A stretch of DNA of 64,000 nucleotides from a virus: positions 31,375 to 95,374 of IMG/VR virus record IMGVR_UViG_3300036985_004568; one strand, 5' to 3'. A program made the translations under genes and the position numbers. The stretch's first letter is position 1, and every line of letters begins with the position of its first letter. Below, one piece after another: positions 52,223 to 59,515 of this stretch. The notes below the pieces were generated by a model, which searched no databases, had not been told where the DNA came from, and saw only the letters and a program-made list of their open reading frames with translations.

Positions 52223-53971
52223 TTATCCGTCTATAAGCAGGCATTTATAGTCTGCATCATAAACTGCACCAGGGCCAGTTTCACCTTGAAAACCTTGGTT
52301 ACCCTGGTTCCCTTGATCCCCTTGGTCACCTTGGTCACCTTTAGCTCCTTGGTCGCCCTGATCTCCTTTAGCTCCCTGATCGCCCTGGTCACCTTTAGCT
52401 CCTTGGTCGCCCTGATCTCCTTTAGCTCCCTGATCGCCCTGGTCACCCTGTGGGCCTACATCTCCAACATCTCCTGTTCTAGCAAAAGTTATTAATATAT
52501 CTGCAAGATTAGTAAATGATGTAAGAGATCCTGAAACATATGCACATGCTACAGTATCATAACCAGACTTATCAGTAATTCCTCCAATAGTAAAGAGGAT
52601 AAACTGCGAAGCATCCGTTTTAAGAGAAATTTTAAAGTGCCCCTTAATAGTGCTGGTGGATCCTGCTATTGTGTGCAAGAATGTTTCTATATTGGTGCTA
52701 TTATCATCAACATCATCAATATGCATTGACGTTGCCAATGATAAGTTATCATTATCAAACTTTAATTTTCCGGCTCCAGGATCAGTGTCATCATTATCCG
52801 TATTAAAGGTATAATCAAAAGATTCTCCTCCAAAAGATCCCTGAGCACCTTGTGCACCCTGGTCACCCTGGTCACCCTTGGCTCCCTGAGCACCTTGTGC
52901 ACCCTGGTCACCCTGGTCACCCTTGGCTCCCTGGTCTCCCTGGTCCCCTTTGGCTCCTTGGTCACCTTGATCGCCCTGGGCTCCTTGGTTGCCCTGATTT
53001 CCCTGATCTCCTTGATTTCCTTTTTCTACGAATCGTTCCCAATATGTTGGGTCTACTGTAGGCTCTTCATCTGTAGTAGCTAAGATACATACGTATCCAC
53101 TTCCATTATATTCTACACAATCATTTACTGCATAAATTCCAGAAACCCAAGGGCCTTTCCATACAAAGCCCTCTGCATCAGCTCCGGCATCTCCCTGATC
53201 GCCTTGATCACCCTGTGCACCTTGGTTTCCTTGGTTACCCTGGTCACCCTGTGCACCCGCGTCACCTTGAAAGCCTTGATTGCCCTGGTCACCCTGGTAA
53301 CCCATTTCACCCTGGGGCCCTTCATCTCCTTGAAATCCCTGATCTCCAGTTTCCCCATCAGCTCCCTTAGCAGCCATTACTTCCCAATAAGCTGTATCAA
53401 CCGTGGGTTCTTCATCTGTAGTAGCTTGAATACAAATAAAACTACTACTAAAATACTCTACAACATCATTAACAGCGTAAACTCCTGCAACCCAAGGACC
53501 TTTCCAGGTAAATCCAAGCCCCTGATATCCCTGGTCTCCCTGGTCACCTTTAGCTCCCTGGAATCCCTGATTGCCTTGATCTCCTTGGGGTCCTTGATCT
53601 CCTTGAAAACCTTGATCCCCCTGGTCCCCTTGAGTTCCTTGAGGTCCAGCTTCACCTTGAGGGCCTTGGTCACCTTGTGGCCCTACTACGTCTCTAGATT
53701 CCCAAACACCACCTATAACATACAAAAATTCTTGAGTTGCCATATTCCATACTTGCCATCCATCTTCTGGAATATCATAGGTCCATGTTACAGGACCAAC
53801 TCCTGTACAAGTTGCAATCCAATTATCCTTATCTTCCCATATTCCCGTTGCTCCAACACCAATTATATGACGATCTCCCTTATCGGGGGTGGAGTCAGGA
53901 GTTACGAGTACATCAAGGACTGGAGGTTGCCATGAAAATGTTTCTAAAACTGGTATTCTATACTGTGCCAT
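52223..53971 (-). CDS. Collagen-like tail fibre with two carbohydrate-binding-like domains
   Basis: 582 residues. Residues 1-95 are DUF2793-like (DKGDRHIIGVGATGIWEDKD). Gly-X-Y blocks alternate with two copies of a module (WKGPWVAGVYAVNDVVEYFS, PTVDTAYWEVMA; and WKGPWVSGIYAVNDCVEYNG, PTVDPTYWERF). A beta domain (about 385-490) separates the last Gly-X-Y block. The fibre is repetitive, with perfect DNA duplications that can change its length. Antisense ORFs here are shadows. Confidence 0.85.
   Translation of the reverse strand: MAQYRIPVLETFSWQPPVLDVLVTPDSTPDKGDRHIIGVGATGIWEDKDNWIATCTGVGPVTWTYDIPEDGWQVWNMATQEFLYVIGGVWESRDVVGPQGDQGPQGEAGPQGTQGDQGDQGFQGDQGPQGDQGNQGFQGAKGDQGDQGYQGLGFTWKGPWVAGVYAVNDVVEYFSSSFICIQATTDEEPTVDTAYWEVMAAKGADGETGDQGFQGDEGPQGEMGYQGDQGNQGFQGDAGAQGDQGNQGNQGAQGDQGDQGDAGADAEGFVWKGPWVSGIYAVNDCVEYNGSGYVCILATTDEEPTVDPTYWERFVEKGNQGDQGNQGNQGAQGDQGDQGAKGDQGDQGAKGDQGDQGAQGAQGAKGDQGDQGAQGAQGSFGGESFDYTFNTDNDDTDPGAGKLKFDNDNLSLATSMHIDDVDDNSTNIETFLHTIAGSTSTIKGHFKISLKTDASQFILFTIGGITDKSGYDTVACAYVSGSLTSFTNLADILITFARTGDVGDVGPQGDQGDQGAKGDQGDQGAKGDQGDQGAKGDQGDQGAKGDQGDQGDQGNQGNQGFQGETGPGAVYDADYKCLLIDG
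52333..52440 (-). repeat. Two perfect tandem 54-base repeats in collagen region
   Basis: Units 52333-52386 and 52387-52440 are identical base for base and encode 18 residues each (six Gly-X-Y triplets). Identity indicates a recent duplication or slippage event. Confidence 0.9.
52843..52932 (-). repeat. Two perfect tandem 45-base repeats in collagen region
   Basis: Units 52843-52887 and 52888-52932 are identical and encode five Gly-X-Y triplets each. Distinct in sequence and length from the 54-base repeat, so at least two separate duplications occurred. Confidence 0.9.
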
Positions 53972-54040
53972 TTTGTTTCTCCTTTATTATATTACTTCTA
54001 AAACAAAGCTCAGAACCCTCTGAGTAATCTACACATATAC

Positions 54041-54301
54041 TTATGGTTCAGTTACCACATATGCTTTAAACGGAGCCACATACTCCATAACTCTTGGAAT
54101 TGCTAGTGGGTCAGCGTGAATATGGCTGTTTGGATCTAGTCCTCCAGCACCCGCGGGACCTTGCTGCCCTATTGGACCTTGTGGTCCGGTGGCCCCAGAA
54201 GTAGTAATGGCCACCCTAATTACCTCAGTCTCAGTCATTGTAACATGAATGGGCTGGGCCTCAGTAACTGTTACAAATATACTTTCGGAAGCATTTGCCA
54301 T
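54041..54301 (-). CDS. Short collagen-motif structural protein
   Basis: 86 residues. N-terminal beta strands (SIFVTVTEAQPIHVTMTE), a short Gly-X-Y stretch (GATGPQGPIGQQGPAGAG), then a C-terminal part with HIHADPLA. Possibly a small trimeric appendage. Function unknown. Confidence 0.62.
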   Translation of the reverse strand: MANASESIFVTVTEAQPIHVTMTETEVIRVAITTSGATGPQGPIGQQGPAGAGGLDPNSHIHADPLAIPRVMEYVAPFKAYVVTEP

Positions 54302-54303
54302 AT

Positions 54304-54654
54304 TTATGAGGAACGTTTTGTTGCATCTACATTAAAAGTTATTACTCCAGAAACTATGGTTTCTACTTTACCATCATACTTAACCTGTATGTCATAATAA
54401 TAATCTCCCACAAGATTTGTGTCTGTTGAGAGAAGATTAATTGTAGTCTTACCATGGGTAGGGTCTGTATGAACTGTTACTGTCTTTACTATCTGTGCAT
54501 GGGAGTCATCCACGGCCTCTAGATTATCAGTTACTGTAAAAAATACTACCCACCCAGTTATATCCTTAGCTAGCCCTGCTCCGTCGGTAAACTCTAACAA
54601 ATAGGACTTACTATCCCCACGGATTATTTCCAGATTCTCACTTTGAACATACAT
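54304..54654 (-). CDS. BppU-like baseplate N-terminal domain protein
   Basis: 116 residues. LEIIRGDSKSYLLEFTDGAG, AKDITGWVVFFTVTDNLE, then GDYYYDIQVKYDGKVETIVS and GVITFNVDATKRSS match the N-terminal domain of BppU-type baseplate upper proteins, which anchors receptor-binding proteins to the tail. Confidence 0.7.
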   Translation of the reverse strand: MYVQSENLEIIRGDSKSYLLEFTDGAGLAKDITGWVVFFTVTDNLEAVDDSHAQIVKTVTVHTDPTHGKTTINLLSTDTNLVGDYYYDIQVKYDGKVETIVSGVITFNVDATKRSS

Positions 54655-54668
54655 AAAGGCACCTCTAT

Positions 54669-54800
54669 TTAAAATTTAAGCTCGCTACCTATCACGCTTA
54701 GGCCAGCCCTCGCTAGGGTCAATGGCCGGGATATAATCCCGTTGCAGAATGTCTCAGCTAGCATGAGTTTTTCAGTAGCAAGCTGAACCGTATTAACCAT
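54669..54800 (-). CDS. Small hypothetical protein, first gene of the minus-strand operon
   Basis: A 43-residue ORF starting at ATG 54800 behind GAGAAG and ending 14 bases before the BppU-like ATG. It begins MVNTVQLATEKLMLAETFC and ends SVIGSELKF. A TAGTTTTCAAT element lies 12 bases before the start. Function unknown. Confidence 0.55.
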   Translation of the reverse strand: MVNTVQLATEKLMLAETFCNGIISRPLTLARAGLSVIGSELKF

Positions 54801-54812
54801 ATCTTCTCACCA

Positions 54813-54823
54813 ATTGAAAACTA
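54813..54823 (-). promoter_or_regulatory. TAGTTTTCAAT leader element at head of late operon
   Basis: Exact 11-mer on the minus strand, 12 bases before the 43-residue gene. AT-rich DNA (TATTATTATTATGG) lies directly upstream. Candidate late promoter or leader element of the minus-strand structural operon. Confidence 0.5.
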
Positions 54824-55637
54824 TTGCCATAATAATAATACTATAATAAAACTTATGTATTTGTAATAGGTTAGATACTACTTTCATTAACTGAAATTAG
54901 TACTATCTGGAATATAATTAAAATAGGTTAACTCCTTTTTTCTAAGTACCTTCTTCTTAATTTTACTATTAGAGCAACTTATTGGGTATTTTACATGCAC
55001 TCTTCAAAGATAGTTACTATAAACACATATATGAATCAAGCTCAATTACTATCATGTCCAGGATCTAAGCACAAACCATTCTTATAAACAGCTAAATTTA
55101 TCTATATACATAAGCTAAAGTACCCTAAAGGGTATATATTTTGTTTAATTTTAATATATTGTCCATATAACTAAACTATTTCCTATATACATACCTGCTC
55201 GGGTACCTTTCTGGCTCCTATATACTACTTATTCCCAGCATGGTACCTTAACTTAACCCCAATGGTACCTAATAAGCAGATATACCCTATTTTAAGGTAG
55301 TACCTAGTAATAGGCCTAAAGGTACCTTATTACCCAATGGACACCTTATGTAACTCATGGGGGATTGAAATGGCTTTCAATTTGAATAATCATTAGTAGG
55401 TTAAACTGACTCAAATGATTCGATGTATATAACTTAAATATATTTACTTATAAATTACTTAAATTATGTATTTTCAATGGTTTACGATACCAATATATTT
55501 TACTTATTTTCTTGACAAAACATTTTCATATGCTATACTTCTTATGGAATTGAAAACCAGAAAACCAAAAAAAGAGTGCTTCCAGAACGGCATAATTATA
55601 ACCAGAGGCAGAGCATATAACCAGAAGGGATAAAACT
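54824..55637. promoter_or_regulatory. Divergent non-coding control region
   Basis: About 810 bases without a supportable gene, very AT-rich, between the minus-strand structural operon and the plus-strand early operon. It holds four GGTACC palindromes (55202, 55242, 55264, 55321) in NGGTACCTWW context, an inverted repeat ATTGAAA-TGGC-TTTCAAT at 55364-55381, TTTTCAAT copies at 55471 (plus) and 55549 (minus) and a sigma70 promoter at 55512. AACCAGA occurs three times in the early leader. Operator sites or a replication origin are plausible. Confidence 0.6.
55512..55539 (+). promoter_or_regulatory. Sigma70-type early promoter
   Basis: TTGACA (55512-55517), 16-base spacer, TATACT (55534-55539), preceded by TGC as an extended -10. 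About 100 bases of leader precede the first early gene. This is the clearest host-type promoter in the window. Confidence 0.8.
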
Positions 55638-55931
55638 ATGAAAAACGCTAGTGAGGAAAAATACAAGTATATATATCAAGATGATAGAGCAACCCGCAGA
55701 ACGCATCAATTTGAATATTACGAAGTGGTTGAAGAGGAAAAAATTGAGATTGATGACTTCGTTAAAAAAGTGGATAACAATAGAGATGACAAGTGGTTAG
55801 GCGATTATCTGAAGATGTATTACAAGACACCAGCACTTGACGGACAGACTAATGTTGACTATATAATAGCAAGAAGTGATAGGTTATACACTTGGGATGC
55901 GATGGAACGCTCTTGGAAGAGCAAGAAGTAA
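55638..55931 (+). CDS. Hypothetical early protein
   Basis: 97 residues, charged (RATRRTHQFEYYEVVEEEKI). First gene behind the sigma70-type promoter, so it is likely made immediately on infection. Not recognised; may act on host functions. Confidence 0.62.
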   Translation: MKNASEEKYKYIYQDDRATRRTHQFEYYEVVEEEKIEIDDFVKKVDNNRDDKWLGDYLKMYYKTPALDGQTNVDYIIARSDRLYTWDAMERSWKSKK

Positions 55932-55957
55932 AGCAACCAATGAGGAGGGCAGTAGTT

Positions 55958-56158
55958 ATGAAGAAAGAGAAAGACAGACCAGCAAGCAAGTTTGAAGAAG
56001 AATACGCAGAGTTTACAGGAGTAAAGAGAGAAGAACCAAGACAGCACAAGCAGTACATACACCTAAGATATACTATGGGATGGATGACTCTGAGTATCTT
56101 CAGGCTTGGGACTAGGTTTAGCGTAAGACTTGAGATAGCAAGAGGATGGAACAACTAA
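55958..56158 (+). CDS. Hypothetical early protein
   Basis: 66 residues from ATG 55958 behind GAGGAGG (an upstream ATG at 55940 is in frame). Basic N-terminus (KKEKDRPASKFEEEYAEF) and a C-terminal helix with aromatic residues. Function unknown. Confidence 0.5.
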   Translation: MKKEKDRPASKFEEEYAEFTGVKREEPRQHKQYIHLRYTMGWMTLSIFRLGTRFSVRLEIARGWNN

Positions 56159-56168
56159 GGGGGACGCA

Positions 56169-56252
56169 ATGAATAAGACAATGGCTTGGAAGTGGCACTT
56201 GGTAGCAATAGAGTTTGGAGTGGATGAATTAATAGACTGGAGGACAATATGA
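56169..56252 (+). CDS. Very small early ORF
   Basis: 27 residues (MNKTMAWKWHLVAIEFGVDE, then LIDWRTI), behind GGGGGA and joined to the next gene by ATGA. Too short to judge by content; the signal is context only. Confidence 0.35.
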   Translation: MNKTMAWKWHLVAIEFGVDELIDWRTI

Positions 56253-56461
56253 TTAGCAAAGTGATACAACCTCAGATGTTCATAAGTAGCAATGGAGTTA
56301 AGAGCTTCGACATTGTACAGCTCACTAAGTATGGCACTCGTACAATCTCAAGGGCAACACTAGCCAAAGGGTTAGACTTCAATCAAGCAGTAGCCTATGC
56401 GGAGAACATAGCAAGTGGAGTAAGCACATACCAAGCAATGAAAGGAGAACACAATGTATAA
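56249..56461 (+). CDS. Hypothetical early protein
   Basis: 70 residues. VKSFDIVQLTKYGTRTISRA, then DFNQAVAYAENIASG, a strand-helix pattern. It overlaps neighbours at both ends. Function unknown. Confidence 0.58.
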   Translation: MISKVIQPQMFISSNGVKSFDIVQLTKYGTRTISRATLAKGLDFNQAVAYAENIASGVSTYQAMKGEHNV

Positions 56462-56780
56462 GTTAAGCGCAATGGGTAGACTCAATTCACATTCACGCAA
56501 GGTCCAGATCTGCTCACCTAAGGCAATGGCAATTAAGTATAAGATGACTAAGAGCGCGTGTGATGTTCCTCCTAAGTTCGATACCAACTGGATGCTAGAA
56601 TCTCTTAGGAGATTGAAGAAGAACGGAAACATACCAGAGCAATGGATTGATCAGAGTAGAAAAACTCCTGCTGAAATACAGAGACAAGCAAGAGTGCTAC
56701 ACTTCCACGGATCATATGCTGGAGATGGAAATAAGATTAAGGGTTGGGACAAATTGAACGGGATGGTAATACCAACTTAA
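56454..56780 (+). CDS. Hypothetical early protein
   Basis: 108 residues, basic, with NWMLESLRRLKKNGNIPEQW and TPAEIQRQARVLHFHG. Overlaps the previous gene by 8 bases behind AAAGGAG. Function unknown. Confidence 0.58.
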   Translation: MYKLSAMGRLNSHSRKVQICSPKAMAIKYKMTKSACDVPPKFDTNWMLESLRRLKKNGNIPEQWIDQSRKTPAEIQRQARVLHFHGSYAGDGNKIKGWDKLNGMVIPT

Positions 56781-56791
56781 GGAGGACAAGG

Positions 56792-56884
56792 ATGAAGCAT
56801 AGACACGCATTGCGTATCGTGTGGACTTGGGTTATGTTAAAGACTGCGATCATATTAGGGTTAGTATGGTCGTTACTTAACTAA
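56792..56884 (+). CDS. 30-residue membrane peptide
   Basis: Starts ATG behind GGAGGACAAGG. A basic N-terminus (MKHRHALR) and one hydrophobic helix (WVMLKTAIILGLVWSLL) predict a tiny single-pass membrane protein. Function unknown. Confidence 0.5.
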   Translation: MKHRHALRIVWTWVMLKTAIILGLVWSLLN

Positions 56885-56899
56885 TGAAAGGAGCCGGAG

Positions 56900-57073
56900 A
56901 TGAGTGCTATAAAAGTACTGGTCAATGATGGCGAAGGCGGGCGGGTTGAAATTGTAGCAGAACTTATTGAGAATCGTAAGACAACCGTCTTGGTAAGGTT
57001 ACCGGATGGTACAGTAATCACAAGAAAGAAAACCAGAGACTTACCTAAGGAGGCCTGCGATGTCAAAGCGTAA
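56900..57073 (+). CDS. Small beta-rich hypothetical protein
   Basis: 57 residues (AIKVLVNDGEGGRVEIVAEL, then TTVLVRLPDGTVITRK). A compact all-beta fold of alternating strands. AAAGGAG precedes it, and its end overlaps the next gene. Function unknown. Confidence 0.58.
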   Translation: MSAIKVLVNDGEGGRVEIVAELIENRKTTVLVRLPDGTVITRKKTRDLPKEACDVKA

Positions 57074-57278
57074 TAGAAAAGACGATGTGGTTGATGAGTT
57101 ATACTTCTCCCATAATAATCCAGATGCTTATTATGAGAAGATTGATCCTGAAGTGGGGTTGCTTAACTCTATAATCAATGATGGGGAGGATAGTGCAAGG
57201 GAAATTTACGGAGATGATAGGGTAGATCATGCCCTAGTAAAAAGCCATCTCGCGCGTACATATAACCCTAACCTATAG
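57060..57278 (+). CDS. Hypothetical early protein
   Basis: 72 residues, acidic (HNNPDAYYEKIDPEVGLLNS). AAGGAGG precedes the ATG. Function unknown. Confidence 0.55.
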   Translation: MSKRNRKDDVVDELYFSHNNPDAYYEKIDPEVGLLNSIINDGEDSAREIYGDDRVDHALVKSHLARTYNPNL

Positions 57279-57287
57279 GAGGATACG

Positions 57288-57470
57288 ATGGATAAGAAAA
57301 TAGAAATGATAAAGTCAAGATTGAGATTAGCAGAGGACCATCTGTTTAATTACACTTCCCATATGTCGGAATGTGATAGAACAGAACACCATATCTTTGA
57401 GGAAGCCATTGTAGGACTTAGAAAAGAAGTAGCGGTCCTTAAATGGACAATCAAAGTACTGGAGGGCTAG
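57288..57470 (+). CDS. Small coiled-coil early protein
   Basis: 60 residues, one long helix with heptads (IEMIKSRLRLAEDHLF, FEEAIVGLRKEVAVLKWTIK). TAGGAGG precedes the ATG. Function unknown. Confidence 0.55.
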   Translation: MDKKIEMIKSRLRLAEDHLFNYTSHMSECDRTEHHIFEEAIVGLRKEVAVLKWTIKVLEG

Positions 57471-58016
57471 ATGACTTGGAAAGAATTCTACAAGTCTAGG
57501 ATAACTAGTATAGCATATGAACACTACTTTATGGATAAGTATGCTATCTTCTTAGATACCCTAGACTCCCAAGTAGGAAAGTCCTTTCTGGAAGTAGGGT
57601 GTGGTACGGGATTAGTCACTAAGTTAGTCTATCATCCTAAGAGAAGATTTACTCTTATGGATAATGATAAAGAAATGTTAGGACTAGCTAAAGACAGACT
57701 ACAACCGTTACCTATCTCCTATATCTGTAAAGATATTAGAACTCCACTACATCAGAAGTATGATGTAATATATTCTCACGGAGTTCTAGAGCACTTATCT
57801 TTAACAGAGTGTAAGAGGATAATACGAAATCAACTATCAGTAAGTAATATGATAGTGCATTATGTTCCTACGGATGGATATAAATATCCTAGCTTTGGGG
57901 ATGAGAACTTACTCCCTAAAGAGCAATGGGATAAAGCACTACATCCAACAGAGAGTATAGCCTTTAATGAGTTTAAAGACTTGCTCTTAATTTGGAAGAA
58001 AGGAAAAAATGGCTAA
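57471..58016 (+). CDS. SAM-dependent methyltransferase
   Basis: 181 residues. Motif I is FLEVGCGTGLVTKL, with MDNDKEML and YDVIYSHGVLEHL following the class I methyltransferase pattern. No DNA-methylase DPPY motif is present, so a small molecule, RNA or protein target is likelier. Unlike the CmoB-like enzyme at 1205, it belongs to the early operon. Confidence 0.78.
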   Translation: MTWKEFYKSRITSIAYEHYFMDKYAIFLDTLDSQVGKSFLEVGCGTGLVTKLVYHPKRRFTLMDNDKEMLGLAKDRLQPLPISYICKDIRTPLHQKYDVIYSHGVLEHLSLTECKRIIRNQLSVSNMIVHYVPTDGYKYPSFGDENLLPKEQWDKALHPTESIAFNEFKDLLLIWKKGKNG

Positions 58017-58194
58017 TAGTAGACACGATGTGATATTAATATTACAGCGGGATGAGCAAGCTCCTCTTGTTGGGGAAGAGGTGCAAACTGTTCTTTGTAG
58101 CGGTAAAGTTATATGGAGAGAGAAAACTTCTACCGGGTGGAGAGTAGGAGTTAAACTTCCTAATGACTTTGTTCCAGGTGGTTCATTAGACTAG
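58009..58194 (+). CDS. Hypothetical early protein
   Basis: 61 residues, beta-rich, with VQTVLCSGKVIWREKTSTGW, reminiscent of a PilZ or SH3-like barrel but unproven. It overlaps the methyltransferase gene by 8 bases. Confidence 0.52.
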   Translation: MANSRHDVILILQRDEQAPLVGEEVQTVLCSGKVIWREKTSTGWRVGVKLPNDFVPGGSLD

Positions 58195-58203
58195 GAGGAT
58201 AAG

Positions 58204-58416
58204 ATGAGTTATGATGAAGAGCGGTATGATGCACTTCCTCCTGAGGGTAAGGAGTTAGTGGATGCTCTCGTTGCGGATAGTCTTAAGCACCTTATGAAAC
58301 AAGCTGGTATTGAAGGCACAGAAGATGTATTCCGACGAGTTTATAAAGAACAACCTATCATATTAAATCGCTTTCAAGAGATTTATGATAGGCTAATAGG
58401 GAGGGTAAAGAGATGA
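58204..58416 (+). CDS. Hypothetical early protein
   Basis: 70 residues, helical (GKELVDALVADSLKHLMKQA, RFQEIYDRLIGRV). AGGAGG precedes the ATG. Function unknown. Confidence 0.55.
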   Translation: MSYDEERYDALPPEGKELVDALVADSLKHLMKQAGIEGTEDVFRRVYKEQPIILNRFQEIYDRLIGRVKR

Positions 58417-58523
58417 GACACTTCATCAACTTCTTGAACTTCGTGTATCGTCATACAATCAGAAGTAGAGATTATCGAAGCATAGCAAGAGTAATAGGTT
58501 TAGGTATAGAGATCTATTACTAG
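58413..58523 (+). CDS. 36-residue basic hypothetical protein
   Basis: Starts in an ATGA overlap with the previous gene behind GGGAGG. Arg- and aromatic-rich (HFINFLNFVYRHTIRSRDYR). Could be a small membrane- or nucleic-acid-binding peptide. Function unknown. Confidence 0.45.
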   Translation: MRHFINFLNFVYRHTIRSRDYRSIARVIGLGIEIYY

Positions 58524-58533
58524 AAAGGAAAGT

Positions 58534-58791
58534 ATGGATATTGAAATTAGCTGTGCCACTCCTAAATGCCATAGCACTATGAGTGGAAATGATGATGTAT
58601 ACTGCGAAGTCTGTATACAGGATCTACAAAATCAAGTCAGCGGGCTTGAAAAGAAAGTAGACACCTTAGGGGCCGATATTGACTCGTTAAATTCTACAAT
58701 AGAAGCCTTAGACCTAAAGATCAGCGATCTAAAGGAAATATTAGAGAATTGTCCAACTTGTTCGGCTATACTTGTAGCCAAAAATCTATAG
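58534..58791 (+). CDS. Small cysteine-knuckle coiled-coil protein
   Basis: 85 residues: CATPKC and CEVC near the N-terminus, a long helix (VSGLEKKVDTLGADIDSLNS) and CPTC near the end. Zinc knuckles flanking a coiled coil. AAAGG precedes the ATG. Function unknown. Confidence 0.55.
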   Translation: MDIEISCATPKCHSTMSGNDDVYCEVCIQDLQNQVSGLEKKVDTLGADIDSLNSTIEALDLKISDLKEILENCPTCSAILVAKNL

Positions 58792-58803
58792 GGGGTGAAG
58801 AGA

Positions 58804-59166
58804 GTGGAAAGAAAAGAGTTTATTATAGAGCTTATTGCTCTACAGTTATCAGATGAGAAAGTAGTAGAACTTACCATCTTGGGATATAAAGATTCAACGG
58901 TAGAAGAAGTAAAGAATCAACTGGCTGTAGCTAAGTCAGAAATTAGAAAGGAAGAAAAGAACGAACCTGAAAAGATATTAGATCCTATTGAAAAATCTGA
59001 TGTTCCTACAATTCACTCAATACTGATCGGAGGACTAAGACTAAATAAAACTAATTCACAACTCTTAGATGATCTGAAGAAACATCATTCAACCGTAGAC
59101 GAAAAGAAATTGAAACAGCGAGTCTATGAATATCGTTACCATTACATAAAAGGTAAGATCAAATAA
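58804..59166 (+). CDS. Hypothetical early protein
   Basis: 120 residues. GTG 58804 is chosen because AGGGGGTGA lies five bases upstream; GTG 58795 is the alternative. Two helix-turn-helix-like repeats can be seen: ALQLSDEKVVELTILGYKDS and GGLRLNKTNSQLLDDLKKHH. Possible DNA-binding or RNA-polymerase-modifying protein. Function unknown. Confidence 0.55.
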   Translation: MERKEFIIELIALQLSDEKVVELTILGYKDSTVEEVKNQLAVAKSEIRKEEKNEPEKILDPIEKSDVPTIHSILIGGLRLNKTNSQLLDDLKKHHSTVDEKKLKQRVYEYRYHYIKGKIK

Positions 59167-59191
59167 AACCAATCACAACATAGGAGGTAAT

Positions 59192-59515
59192 ATGATAACA
59201 CTGGATTGGAGGGTCTTTGCCTGGTTTGTTCTGGCATTGGCAATCCTAAAGGGTATTGTTACCGGCTTAACCAATCTGTATACCTACATTTACAAGGGAG
59301 GTTATACGCTTGGTAGAAAGCAGATGGAGAGTGAGGATACCACGCAATTACTTAAGGCAATTCAGGAAGTTAAAACCGAAATGCCGGAGTCTGAACTTGC
59401 CTTAGTAACTCTCTGGAGTAAACTAGTAGGAGCAGAAACAAAGAAGGAAGAAAAGAAATGTGAAGAGAAAGTAATTGGATTTGGACCAATAAAAAAGGAG
59501 GATAAGGATGCGTAG
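59192..59515 (+). CDS. Membrane-anchored early protein
   Basis: 107 residues. One hydrophobic helix (VFAWFVLALAILKGIVTGL) followed by a charged coiled tail (TKKEEKKCEEKVIGFGPIKK). TAGGAGG precedes the ATG. It overlaps the MoxR gene by 8 bases, so it may belong to the MoxR-VWA unit. Function unknown. Confidence 0.6.
   Translation: MITLDWRVFAWFVLALAILKGIVTGLTNLYTYIYKGGYTLGRKQMESEDTTQLLKAIQEVKTEMPESELALVTLWSKLVGAETKKEEKKCEEKVIGFGPIKKEDKDA

Noticed and set aside
52333-52932. Tandem repeats that might suggest a CRISPR array
   Set aside because: The repeats are head-to-tail, in coding frame, have no unique spacers and encode Gly-X-Y triplets.
54824-55637. Protein genes in the divergent non-coding region
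   Set aside because: All frames are short and AT-driven, without ribosome sites. The region carries promoter and repeat signals instead.
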